Shown: in pieces, positions 48,037 to 59,167 of the stretch
Numbering within the stretch: the first letter of the stretch is position 1
How the letters are laid out: every line of letters starts with the position of its first letter
Source: Lepidodermella squamata
Lineage: Eukaryota; Gastrotricha
Length of the DNA stretch: 64,000 bases
Direction of reading: 5' to 3'
NCBI GenBank assembly: GCA_047495785.1
Contig: JBLDXI010000002.1
Span: 558,001 to 622,000, forward strand
The notes under the pieces: generated by a model
Told to the model about the DNA's origin: nothing
Seen by the model: the letters and a program-made list of their open reading frames with translations, nothing else
The model's database searches: none
Translations under genes and position numbers: made by a program

Positions 48037-50340
48037 CACTAGGAAAAAAGTATAGCTAATTAGCTATTTCCATTTAGCCAAGGCTAGCTAAAAAACCTAG
48101 GCTATGCCTCAGCTTATTATCAGCTAAAAAGCTATAGCTAAATAACTATCGATAGACTGCGACTGGAAGCATGCGGCGTAATAAAGTTACACAACAATGG
48201 CTGTGACCCTTTCTGATTACTACTCGAAGCTGCATTCCATTCGTTTTTCATCCATACACACAGAAGCAAAAAATAGTTTTTTTCACCACTTAGTTCTCAA
48301 AATGCTACGACTCCAGCAGCGCGGCAGGCCACAAGCAGTTTTTAATGGAATAATTTCAAAATGAGTTTGCGCCATGTAAGTAGTGCCAACGACTCACCTA
48401 GTAATTACTTTTATCAATCGCCTTTTTCTATTTTCTCAAAAATTTGGGAAAAATCAGAATAATTGCCTCCAGCCAGCACGAGCTTTATGATCTTGCCTAA
48501 ATAACTAACTAACGCAGCGCGAAAAATAACAATTCAATTAATCGACTAACCTGAGGAGGCTCGTGTTAGTTAGAGGTTTCATTATTCAATACGTATTCCA
48601 TTATTTCATTTTATAATTCACGAATTTTGTTTAAGAATTTTTAATTGTAATTTTATTAATTTTGTATAAATTGCAGGTCATGCATTTAGCGGTGAACGCT
48701 CGGAAAATGCATCGGACGTAATTTACAGGTAAGAAGCTATTTTGAATTTAATCGATTAGCTTCCTTTCACGCAATTTTTTTATTTTTTTCAGGAGAATTC
48801 TGGTTACCTCAGTTGATGATCAAGACCATCGGTGTGCAATCCGTCATTGCTGGGTAAGAAGTAAGGATACCTGTATTTTTTGCTGAAATAAAATTTCAAT
48901 CTCGAAATTGTTAAAAATTCATACAATTAATTTTCAGTGATTCGTTCATTTTTCCTGTTTTCGGACGTCAACCCCGAGCTATTAGCATCTGGGCAACTAT
49001 TTGAAATAATGGTAGTCACTCCTTTATTTTCTAGAAAATCAGATATTTTTTCATGCTGAAAATGTTTCATTGAACTTGATTGAATTGAATTGAATTTATT
49101 TGAAATTTTTCAAATTTTTAGGCAGGCTAAGCATGAATTTTCTAGAATTATTGTGGCCAATCTTGACCTGCAAGAAATGTCCATAAAGCGATTTCAGGCT
49201 ACTAGAAAATTCAAAAATTTGGTTCCGCTAACAGCAAATTTGGTTCCGCTGACATGAGGACCAAAAATAAAGCAATGTGAAATAATTTATAAAATATACA
49301 AATTTCTCAAAATTAAACCTGAAACTTGACTTTTTTGAAAATTTGAAATTTTTGAAAAAATTTGAAAAATTCTAGTGTTAAAAAAATTACCGAAAGTTAC
49401 TGAAATAACAAAATGCGATGTAATAAAATTGTTGGCACTTGGTGAAGCACCACCTGTAATTTCAAGTGACAAAATAAAAATTTTAAAATTTCAAAATTAA
49501 ATCAGAAAATTGAAAAAATTGTAATCCAATTCTTTTAGCGATTAACTCCTAAATATCTGAAAATCAATTTTAAATTTTTCGGAAAATTTTTCATGAAATT
49601 TAAGAAGGGTGTCCTAACTCGTTCTCTTTATTCTTCAGATTGCACGCGACCTTTAAGTTCGAGAGGACATTCTACGCTGAAAGCATGGCCGTTCTCCTCA
49701 ACGCAAGCATCGACTGGCTCACCGAGCCGAAGTTCGCCCTAAATTGTTCAATTCGGGAAATATCTAGCAGCGAAATGGAACTTTTTTAAATAAATATTAC
49801 AATTACTACTTCATATTCGAAAAAAATCGGTCTCATTCGAGGTCAAGTATTCTCATACTGTGAATTATCTTTCGAAAAATTCGAAGACATTTTTCGCCGT
49901 GATGAAATGTGCTGGCAAATATTTTGTTATTTGTGATTCAGTCTCGACTGTTCTCGTTTTTTACCTGTTGAATACTTTTATAAAAATTGTTTTGAAATAA
50001 AAATGACGAAGACGCTGAAATTTCATGTTTTATGAATTGAAATTGAATAAGAATATGGGGGAAAGGGGTAGGGGGCTGGGTGCGATTCTAGCTAATAAAC
50101 CATGAGCTTATTAACTTTCAGGCCAAAAAGAGACATCGCGCAATGTGCAACAGCTGTGATAAACAAGAATTCCATGCCGACCCACCACTCGCTCGGAGCC
50201 TAGCTATTTAGCCATTCATGGGTTATTAGCTTCCCTGAATTTAGCTGAAATAGCTAATTAGGGGGACATAGGAGGGGTTATTAGCACTCTTGGTCCTTGG
50301 GTTTATTAGCTAGCTAATAAACTATACTTTTTTCCTAGTG
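48037..50340. mobile_element. CACTA-like DNA transposon without transposase, 2,304 bp
   Basis: The ends are perfect 19-bp inverted repeats, CACTAGGAAAAAAGTATAG at the left and its inverse at the right. Imperfect complementarity continues inward. The flanks carry TC on both sides (48035-48036 and 50341-50342), a 2-bp target duplication. Subterminal TAGCTA/AGCTAA motifs are repeated near both ends, as in CACTA elements. No transposase frame is seen, so it is non-autonomous. It sits inside an ankyrin-gene exon. Confidence 0.85.
48677..49789 (+). pseudogene. Spliced gene-like fragment inside the CACTA-like element
   Basis: Four exon-like blocks with consensus splice sites lie in order: 48677-48728, 48793-48860, 48938-49011 and 49639-49789 (TAA, followed by AATAAA). 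The first three join in phase to give a frame with RRILVTSVDDQDHRC and FFLFSDVNPELLASGQLFEI. The last block reads ERTFYAESMAVLLNASIDWL to a stop, but its phase does not match the third. An open stretch starting with ATG at about 48199 (MAVTLSDYYSKLHSIRF) may be a first exon, again out of phase. I do not recognise the protein. It looks like a captured and decaying host gene fragment. Confidence 0.4.
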
Positions 50341-51256
50341 TCAACTGCGACCATCAGAGGGGTGTAGCCTCTGGAATCAGTAGCCTCAAGATCTGCCCCG
50401 TGTTTGATTAGGCTCCAAACAGATTCCAGACTTCCAGCCTCGGCCGCGAGGAATAATGGCTTGTCCTCATTAGGATCAGCCCCAGCCTCTAGCAGCAAGT
50501 TAACCAGATCGATGAAACCGAATTTCGACGCGAAAAATAGAGCTGTGTGATTTTCGTGGTTTTTCGCATTGATATCAGTGTCAGTGAGCAGTAGAAGCAG
50601 CTTAACTCGGTGCTTGTACCGATAGAAAACCGATTCGATAAGTCGCTCGCCTAAACGCTGAGCTGTCACGTTAACAACAATGCCTTCTCTGCCTAGGATT
50701 TGCCTGATGCAAGAATTGGCCGAGTCGTTACAGTTGCGGAGGTATCGAATCCACGGTTGATCGTTAGGCTCCAATGTCTCAGCGCCATTTTCTACCAGAA
50801 ATTTTACAACATCAGGCTTTCGATGCCGAATTGCAAGCTCCAGGACTGACGTAGCATTTTTGGTACCCGGGGACGCTAAAAATTGTTTCAGGGCAGAGAA
50901 ATCTTCCTCTACAACAGCTCTCAATGCATCATCTAAATTGAAAAATCTCAGTGTTGATGAACATTTTGAAAGTTTCCTGCTTACCGGAGGAACTGGCCGA
51001 AATTAGGCCGAAGAGTATAATAAATATGGCTTGAGGATTTATCAGCATTGTAAGAAATATGACCAGTACACCCTTGCTAGTGTCTAGCTGAACAATTATA
51101 GCCGGCACAGACTATTGTGTAATTAACGCTGCTTGTTTGCCGTTTCGCCCTATGCCACTTAATTATGCTGAGTTCAGTTTTGCAGAAAGGCTGGAGTAGT
51201 AAATAAATAAATTTGACAACTGAGAGAAAAATACGTCATACACCATATATAGCCTA

Positions 51257-52807
51257 CACTGTAAAAAATAGGGTGCTGATTACCCTGGGTATTTATTCTT
51301 TTTCAATTTTTTGAGGGGTAAATGCTCTCGCCTATTCCTTTGTGGTAATTCGCTCCAAGGTAAAAGTGGGGTAAATACCCTTGGGTGGTAATTAACTGTG
51401 GCAATTCTTTTCTTGGGTGGCAATCTAAGGGCAATCACCCTCGCGCAAATTTGTTAATTCTATTTCAATAAATAAATTATTTATTTGATTTTTAATTATG
51501 AAATATTAGTGTTATAAACCTGTTAGTAAAACATGTTAGCATAAGTAAAAAAAGTTGAGGATAAACTCTGGTAAATGTCTCATGGTCGAGGATGGTCAAA
51601 ACACAATGACATCCTGAGTCTGAATTTTACCGTATACCTTCGTATGTGCAGCGCTGATATGATGCGCAGTAAGATCCTTTCGGAGATTTTGATATCGATT
51701 TTGCAGCCACCTGAGCCAGGCAAAAAAGGTCCCTTAATAAATTAGAAGTCCCTCCCTGATAATACGGTAGATACGGTATACCGTAGCCGAGTTATTTCAG
51801 GGTTGGATTTTAAACATAAACAAAAATAACCAATAATCGCAGCTAATTGTCAAGATCTATGGGATGACGCAAAATTGCAGCTAATTTTAGTGCCGGCAAC
51901 GTGGCTAGCATCGCAAACTCTCTAAAATCGTTCTTCAATTGGATTCTAGATTATAGCTCTCAATTAGTAACAGGGTCCTCGCTAAATCTTAATCAAATAA
52001 ATCTAAATGAAATGACTGGTTCAACTCAATTTAACTGCAATTCCTAAGCAATTAATCAAAGCAATTAAGAAGCTCCACCTAGTCAATAGTCAAGTCAGTT
52101 TTTCACCTTTAAAATATATCACCTCCACTCAATCAGCAGTGGCTTCCCAATTGAGCTAGCGCTATTCGGTTGTGCAACTTTGGAGTATCGACTTTATCGA
52201 TTTGCTATGCGAAATGACTTGCATTCAATCTCATAACTCAAATCAGCCGAATTCTAAAAAATGGCTGAACTCAGCCTAGTGCATATGCAAATCAGTCGAT
52301 TCGCTCGTAAGCGCTGCTGCATAGAAAGGCCTCCTTGCTAACAACTAGCTCTAATCATTCATTTGCAATGTGAAAAAAGAAGACAATTGAAAAAGTAAAT
52401 ATCGCGCGTAAGTCAAGTTGCAGGTTTCCGTGTTATAGATGTGTTAAGGGTGTTACGTTTTCCGGTGTTATCAAAGGTAACCCGGTGGCCTTTGGTGCCA
52501 TCCGGATACCTTGGGACCCTCCTTATTAATTCGAATAATTAATCATTTAATTGAATAAGTTAAAATAATTTATTCAAAAATAAATTCCAACAAATTTAAT
52601 TGAAATAATTAAGAATAATTTCAGGGTAATTACCCCTCAGCAATGAAAGACATGCTCGAAGATAATTACCCTCTCTGTGGTAAATAATCCTTACGAAAAA
52701 AACTCAGAGGAGTAATTTCAATGCACCCCGTGTGCATTTTACCCCCCAAGCGGCATACAATTGAATGGAGTAAATTCGGGGTAATCACCCCCCTATTTTT
52801 TACAGTG
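51257..52807. mobile_element. Non-autonomous inverted-repeat element, about 1.55 kb
   Basis: The left end CACTGTAAAAAATAGGGTGC with following TGATTACCC pairs with the right end GGGTAATCACCCCCCTATTT and TTTACAGTG. The flanks share ATAGC (51250-51254 region and 52808-52812), an imperfect target duplication. The interior has repeated GGTAAT/GGTAAA motifs near both ends and no coding frame. The superfamily is undecided. Confidence 0.7.
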
Positions 52808-53183
52808 ATAGCTGTCGTCTGTAGCGTTGAAACAAAAACCCTGAAACTCAGCCGTGAAAATCTATCGCGACCACCATTTTGTTTTTTGACTCATGCATTG
52901 ACCAATTTTGACTTATAAATCACTTCATTAGATATTATCTATCTCGAAATAGGAATTTCCGGGAGTTTATGTAGCGACCTTGGCCGAAGGGGGAGGCGCG
53001 AAGCGGCATGCGACAAAAAGGTGACGTCTGACTACTTGTTGGATCCACAATTCTATGACCACATAATACACCGTTAATTAATTTGAGTAATTAATTGAGG
53101 TTGATTAATTTTGGACGGCCACAGCTGCGCAGCAAACTAATGAAGCTACTATTGAGTTTGAACATTTTTCACCGTTAAATACT

Positions 53184-53560
53184 ACGATCATTGACGCTTC
53201 AACTCAGCCTTGCTGTCCTTCTTGTGTCACATGCCATCGCAGCGTATCAAATTCTCGGTTTCGAATATCAGGTATGAGAAAAATCAGGATTTACTAGCAA
53301 TATTAGTTGAATCTGTTGAATTCGCAGGCTTACCCTGGCCTCGGCGATAGATCAAGCAACTATTTCCTCGGCGAAGACGCTGAAGCTGTACAAAAAGTAA
53401 TATGGCTGGAGTGCTTGGTAATGTGTGGGTACCGAATACATATTACGGTTGATTGAACGTTTTTCTGCTCACTTTTTCAGTTGAATTCATAATTGCTCTG
53501 ATCATAGCGAATCTCTTCTGTTGTTGTTATACCTGTTCGATCCTGTTTTCAATAAAACGT
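53184..53560 (+). pseudogene. Internally deleted sushi-ankyrin pseudogene
   Basis: It matches exons 1 and 2 and the terminal part of the gene at 54117-56297. The start codon is ACG and 2 nt are missing just after it. Exon 1-like sequence ends at 53271 (GAATATCAG|GT) and exon 2-like sequence is 53328-53396. The next matching part is the 3' end of the intact gene (ATGTGTGGGTACC, TTACGGTTGA, then the UTR with TTCAATAAAACGTT). All sushi and ankyrin exons are absent. Confidence 0.8.
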
Positions 53561-54116
53561 TATATAACGGATTTTCTAAGCATCTTTTGGAATACACCAA
53601 AATTGAGTGCCCTGCTCGTCATGGACCACGCGGGTAGGCAGAACCCAGAACGAATTCCTCATTAAATTGATGAAAAATGTTCCTAGTGATTTCCTCTGTC
53701 TGGATCCGCCAACGAAACCCTTAGGAAAATCGAAACCGCCACGGAACCAGTAAAACAAATAATCGAATATTTTGTTTACTTTTCCTCCAAGCGCTGATGA
53801 ATCAGCTGACCATCTGGCGCCCATGGCGTAGCACCCTTCTTAGCAGTAAGCAGTATATCATATATTATGTCTCTGGATGAAACTGATACTATTTGAATAC
53901 TATTTACTTTAACTAACAAACAATCTGTGGCAACTAGAATGGGTCGAATTATTTTTAAGCGGCATGTTGAACCCACAATAAGTGTATCATCAGACGACTA
54001 GGCAGCGATTCAACTTGTAAGATTAAAAAAAAAGTGGAACGGCCTCAATTCTACAACCGACAAACTAATCGAGCTGCCATCTGCCATTGAGTATTACTAT
54101 TTTTCGAGTTTCCACT

Positions 54117-56297
54117 ATGCGTTCGTTGACGCTTAAACTCAGCCTCGCCGTCCTTTTAGGGGCAAATTTCATCGCTGCGTACCAATTTCTCGGTTTCGAA
54201 TATCAGGTGCGTGATGAATCATGATTTACTGGTAGTCCTTTATATGGATTTTATTTAAGTCACAAGCATTCGGTGGTCTCGCTGAAAGATCAAGCAGCTA
54301 TTTCCTCGATGAAGGCCTTGAAAATGTAAGTTGTTTCCTCACTAAAATGTATCATTTTAAGATAATTTCGAGTTTGGAGATATCGACAAATTTTGAGATT
54401 AAATGAATTTCTCAATTAATCTATAAATTAACCTGCCAATGTCCTATCTGATGAATATGTGATAAATACAGGACGCAAACATGGTTCCTAGCTTACTATC
54501 GAAGGTAAGAACATTTTAAACTGGATTTACAGTAAAACAAACTTTCATTATTTCACCAGGCCGTCGTGCAGTGCAGAATTCGTAGCGGTTCGAGCGCTAA
54601 TGGCCTGTTAATCAAACTCAAATCCGACAGTGCAAGACCTACGTTCTTACCAGTTCGGCGGAAAACCTTCTCCGGCGGGGCAGTTGTGCAGATAACTTGT
54701 CCCGAGCCCGGTGCATCTCCTCAGACGAGTACATGCCAGCTAGACGGAACTTGGGAACCAGAGCTGATACTGCCTTGTCCACTGGTATGGCGTGGGAGAG
54801 AATTGTACCCGCTAAATTAATTTATCTTGATTTTCAGCGAGTGACAAAAATCGAGTATGAATATTGCGAGGAAACGCCAGATGTGCAGAACGGCCTGGTA
54901 AGTGAAGGCAACAGCTCTGTAGGTTCGGTTCGAAGATTCGTTTGCGACTACGGCTATCAATTGTCGGGCAATGGATGGGTCACGTGTATTAACGACGGAA
55001 GTTGGAAAACTGATGGCAGATGCGAAGCTAAAGACAAAACAGTACGAGTGAGTTTTCTTGAAAGCATGCGATAAACCAACAATATGTCATGAGCCTGCTG
55101 AGAACCCAAAAGAAATTGCGGCGAATTTCATTAAAGCATGGGAAAAAGCGAATTTCGAAGTTATTAGGAATAATTATGCAACCAATTGCCTTTCATTCAA
55201 TTTTCCGTTCATTTTATCCAATCACTCGAATACAGCAGACAGCGAAGTGCCTCGTGCTGCTGATTTCGAATGAATGAAAAGGTATTCGAGTTTAATATCA
55301 TGGCAGGCAAACTCCAGTGTAAAATTTTCTAGCCCCTATCCATGCAAAAGCCAAAAAGTGGCGAAAACGATGATTTTTGTTCTTGACAGAATCAGTGTGG
55401 AGATACTCCAGCCATTGCCAACGGCGAAGTATCTAGCAGAGGAGGGAATTTATTTGGCTCATCAAGGCGCGTAATTTGTGATCCCGGCTTCGAGGTGCAG
55501 GGCAAAGGTGTCATTACCTGTGATAACGGTGGATATTGGACAGTACACGGCATCTGCATGCAACAGAATCAGAATACTGGCTTCGTAGTAACTTCAACTA
55601 CAACAGTGAGAAAAGTGATCTTTATTTGGCAGATACCTAATAGAGTTTTATTCCATAGCCTGAAATGTTAGCGAGTGTTTCACCTAAACCTAACCCGTCG
55701 AACCTGTGGAACGCAATCATGAACGACGACCTAATTGGGGTTCAGCGAGCCATTGAAATCGAGCGTATTCCAATCGAAGAACGTGATTCTACCGATGCAA
55801 GCCCGCTATTGATTGCAGCACGACAATGCAACCCGGCGATAGTTTCTTACCTACTTCAAAAGGGCGCAGATTCTACGGCGCAGATTCGTATCCCCGGCCA
55901 AGGTTCAACTGGCAGTACCGCAATTTACCTCGCAATTTATGTTTATTCGACAAATAAGGTTTTGCGATATAGATGCTACGAAACTTTGGGAATTCTGGCT
56001 AGAACTCCGGGTGCTCATTTTGTTATACTGAACTCGCAAATGATGTACAGTAACCCTATCACCTTTGCAGCTAACTACGGTTTGGTGGATATAGTCAAGC
56101 TATTAATAGCAAACGGCGTCAGCATAAATACAAGGCTTCCTGATGGGTGGACGGCTTTGATGCACGCTGCAGCGGGTAACGAAGTTGAGACCGTGAACTA
56201 CTTGCTATCTGCTGGAGCTGATCCGAGGGGATGCACGTCAGCCTTATGCAGTGGAACGCAGAGCAATGTGTGGGTACCTAATACACATTACGGTTGA
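54117..56297 (+). CDS. Secreted triple sushi-ankyrin protein, 492 aa
   Basis: Seven exons all join in phase 0: 54117-54206, 54260-54325, 54472-54504, 54560-54784, 54838-55047, 55390-55605 and 55659-56297. Residues 1-21 are a signal peptide (MRSLTLKLSLAVLLGANFIA). Three sushi domains follow, about one per exon: residues 68-136 (CRIRSGSSANGLL ... CPEPG ... CQLDGTW), 148-203 (CEETPDVQNGLVS ... CDYGYQLSG ... CINDGSW) and 211-263 (CGDTPAIANGEVS ... CDPGFEVQG ... CDNGGYW). Residues about 285-480 hold five to six ankyrin repeats (NGVSINTRLPDGWTALMHAA). No membrane helix separates them. All-phase-0 exons fit shuffling of sushi modules. The fusion resembles 23938-26064. A deleted copy lies just upstream. 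The ligand and site of action are unknown. Confidence 0.85.
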
Positions 56298-57223
56298 TAG
56301 AACCTTTTTCTGCTCACTTTTTCTGTTGAATTAATTGCAACGCTGATGATATTGTTCTGTTGATATTATAAATGTGCGATCCTGTTTTCAATAAAACGTT
56401 GTAACGGATTGCCAAAGCGTTGCCTCATTTTTCAAATCGATCGTGGCAGATTCCTAATTGATCATATTTTTAATTTAATCTGTTGGGGAAAGGTCTTGTC
56501 GTATAAAACTGGCGAAGCCTTATTACGAATGACGAGCATTCTATGCTGTTATTCGTTAGCAAAACTCAAATTGATCCCGAAATCTTAAATTTCGAGATAA
56601 GTAACATTTTGCTTGCATGTAGTATTCCCCGGGTGATGTAGTTGTTACAGAAATGATTTGGAAACTGAATGATACCTATGTGAAATAGAGCTCATCATTT
56701 ACATCAAGAGTACCCAAGATGGTGCCAACTTCAAAAGATACGAAACATCCACGAAAGTTTAAAATTCTTAATCTTGATTGTTCCAGCCGAATGTTGGACC
56801 TCATGCATCAAACCTGGAGCTTCAGGCCTCTTACTTTTAAATCCTGAGTAGCGACTCAGGTTGGAAGTCAGACGTTAAACTTGCTATTAGCTAATTCATT
56901 ACTCTCGAAGCTTCAACACTTGGCATTTCCTGCGTCATACTTTCAGCCATCAATTTCAGATTGCGATGAGTTCGAAAAACGTGATAGCTGTACGTTATGA
57001 TAGATAACTTGACGGAAACCACGTGGCAACATGTTGCAGGCTAATGTAAACAACGCCATTCTAGAATAGATTTCCAGCCTTTAAATTACCCAGCCTGCTG
57101 CTGCTGCTGCTGCTGTTACTCATTAGCGGGGCACATCAATACATATCGCAATCTGCGTACAATCACGATAATTTCTATCATTCATTCCTTAATTTTCTCC
57201 ACCGAGTCGTAATTGCATTTAAT
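56298..57223. other. Spacer with a CTG microsatellite
   Basis: The 3' UTR of the previous gene includes TTCAATAAAACGTT near 56390. A (CTG)7-like run lies at about 57094-57115 ahead of the short peptide gene. No other exon is seen. Confidence 0.45.
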
Positions 57224-57500
57224 ATGGCAAATCATTTCTGGCTACCGGTTGTTGCAACTTTTCTCCTTGTGACCCTAGCTTTCTTCCAAGTCGCCGGTAT
57301 GTTTCGATTGATACCGAATTTCCCCTTAATTTCTTATCTTTACTGCTGGTCTAGATGCAATCAATTGTTGCGCTCTTTTCGACTTGACATGCTGCTGTAA
57401 AGACGCTGACGATGACATTCGAGTTGGCGTTGCGGCTGGCATTGCTGCGATTCACCATTCGTGCGACGGCGGTGGCTGCCATTACGGATGGAGGTGCTAG
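57224..57500 (+). CDS. Short cysteine-rich secreted peptide, 72 aa
   Basis: Exon 1 (57224-57296) encodes a signal peptide (MANHFWLPVVATFLLVTLAF). Exon 2 (57355-57500, TAG) joins in phase 1. The mature part of about 48 residues has eight Cys arranged as CC, CCC, C, C, C (NCCALFDLTCCCKDADDD, later SCDGGGCHYGWRC) with an acidic middle and Gly-rich end. AATAAA-type signals follow near 57580 and 57605. The gene is too short for a length-based search. I do not recognise the family; the Cys density suggests a disulfide-stabilised secreted peptide such as an antimicrobial or structural peptide, but that is only a guess. Confidence 0.72.
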
Positions 57501-57992
57501 AATTTCGAACAATCGAACATCGAACATTGACAATTCCGGATCAAATTCTGAATTTTATTCAAACTGTTGATTTGTAATATCAATAAAAACTAGTTAATCT
57601 TACAATAAATCATGAAAACAACTGAGAATAGTGTTGTTTTGACTTGTGGGTATCAGCTGAAGTTGACATGATCAGGGGTCAGGGTAGCGACAATCCAGCT
57701 AGCGACAATTGAGCCGGGTGGAAAGCGCACTCAACGGTACTCTAAGCTTGATATTATTTCATTGATCCTTGCCTATTTAGAGAATTATTGCATTTTCAAT
57801 TTTCACAAGCTTTAGTAAGACCAAATTTTTGCAACTTTTGGGTGAAAATTCGGCATTCCCCTAAATTGATGCTCCCTTCGATTTTACCGAGAAAATGTAT
57901 AATTATCTAAGCAAAACCGATAGTAAAATTGCTCGGTATTTTTACATAGTTGAACCAAATAAAAAAAATTAGATTGAATAGGTTGGAATTGG

Positions 57993-58294
57993 TGGGACCA
58001 CCGAATTCAAAAAATCGCTGTTGGCTGGACTGGAAATTTTGGAAGCACGGGATAGGATTGATTTTCCAGCACCTTGGCATGCTATTTCTTGGAAAATGGA
58101 AAAACCTGGAGAAAAAAATAAAATTCGATCCTCGGCCAACACGAATCAAACCCGGGAAATTAAGGACTTACTATTTACTATCTCCTCAATCCTCAATAAC
58201 TGAAAAAGAGAACTGAAATCGATCCTATCCCATGCTCCTGCTCTCCTGCAATTTTTAGTCAAGCCAACAGCGATTTTGGGATTCGGCGGTTCCA
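57993..58294. mobile_element. Fold-back element, about 300 bp
   Basis: The left arm (GGGACCACCGAATTC, ATCGCTGTTGGCT, GGGATAGGATTGATTT) pairs with the right arm (ATCGATCCTATCCCATGC, AGCCAACAGCGATTTTGGG, TTCGGCGGTTCC) over about 80 bp. No coding frame is supported. Confidence 0.65.
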
Positions 58295-58676
58295 CTAAGC
58301 TATTCGATTTATCGCGATAATTAAAATGAAAATAATTTCTCCTAGGCTCCAGCCAATAATTTCCGACCTTCTGGTCTCTTTCCCCAGTTATTTCTTCAAA
58401 ATGTTCACGTAATTAGCGGCTAATTGCGGCTGAAATGGCGTAGGCTATTTTGACGTCTAGTTAGTACGAACACTACTGTTGGCCTTTGGGCAAAAATAAT
58501 AAAGACGCGACGAATCTTAGGGGAAACTGTTTCGAACTTCCAAACTTTACTGGTGTTACTTTCTGCGGAACGTTTTGAGAATTTACGAATGGCCTAAAAC
58601 TTCCATTGTCACAAAATCTGGATACATTAATAAATTCAAAATCGATTTTTTTAGATTTTCAGTTTTAGAACTGACC

Positions 58677-58951
58677 ACACCGTGTCCCATCATGCAAGCA
58701 AAGGAAAAGGGTTCAGAAACTCTAAAATGAGAGGCAAGGTCACATCTCAAAAAATCAAAACTCAAAAAAGTATGTTACTCATTAATGGAATTAAAAAAGT
58801 CCAGCAAAATGTGTTCCGACCGGGTAAAAACCAAATTACCGAACCATTGGGTTTTTCGGGTTATCTCCGGTAAACTTTCAATTTCTTCGGTTAAATCGCG
58901 AATAAAACATGGAATAGTCGCTATAGGTAGGCATTTCTTGGGACACGCTGT
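58677..58951 (+). mobile_element. Tc1/mariner-like MITE, copy 3 (clearest ends)
   Basis: The left end is ACACCGTGTCCCATCATG and the right end is TTGGGACACGCTGT, an inverse match of about 13 bp. The interior carries the family blocks CGACCGGGTAAAAACC, GGGTTTTTCGGGTTATC and TAAATCGCGAATAAAACATG. Confidence 0.75.
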
Positions 58952-59167
58952 ATACTGTGATTTCATGAAAATATATTCGAATTTTGGAAATTTGGTTTTC
59001 CTTGAGTCTTTGGCCCGCATCAGTCACAATTGGTTCTTTCAAATGTTTGCTTAGGTAAAAATTATCGATCAATAGTATTGTCAAAACGGGTTTATTCAAC
59101 AAATCTTCCGTATAAAAATCAATTCTGATCATTTATCAACATTTTCTTCAAATCAACAAAATCGAAT

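Larger units (their letters stand above)
46359..51048 (-). pseudogene. Secreted ankyrin-repeat gene split by a CACTA-like transposon
   Basis: Exon 1 (51048-50985) encodes a signal peptide (MLINPQAIFIILFGLISASS). Exon 2 runs from 50932 into a transposon at 50340 and resumes at 48036 to 47878. Exon 3 is 47714-46359. If the element and one copy of its 2-bp target duplication are ignored, exon 2 reads through in frame. The gene would then encode about 722 residues, almost all ankyrin repeats (about 15 units with the HGANLEARDKNEETALYIAV pattern). Residues on both sides of the insertion align with the intact paralog at 59168-63290. As it stands, the frame enters the element and meets a stop. A cryptic splice at the element end (CCTAG) would leave a frameshift. 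The allele is probably broken. Confidence 0.82.
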
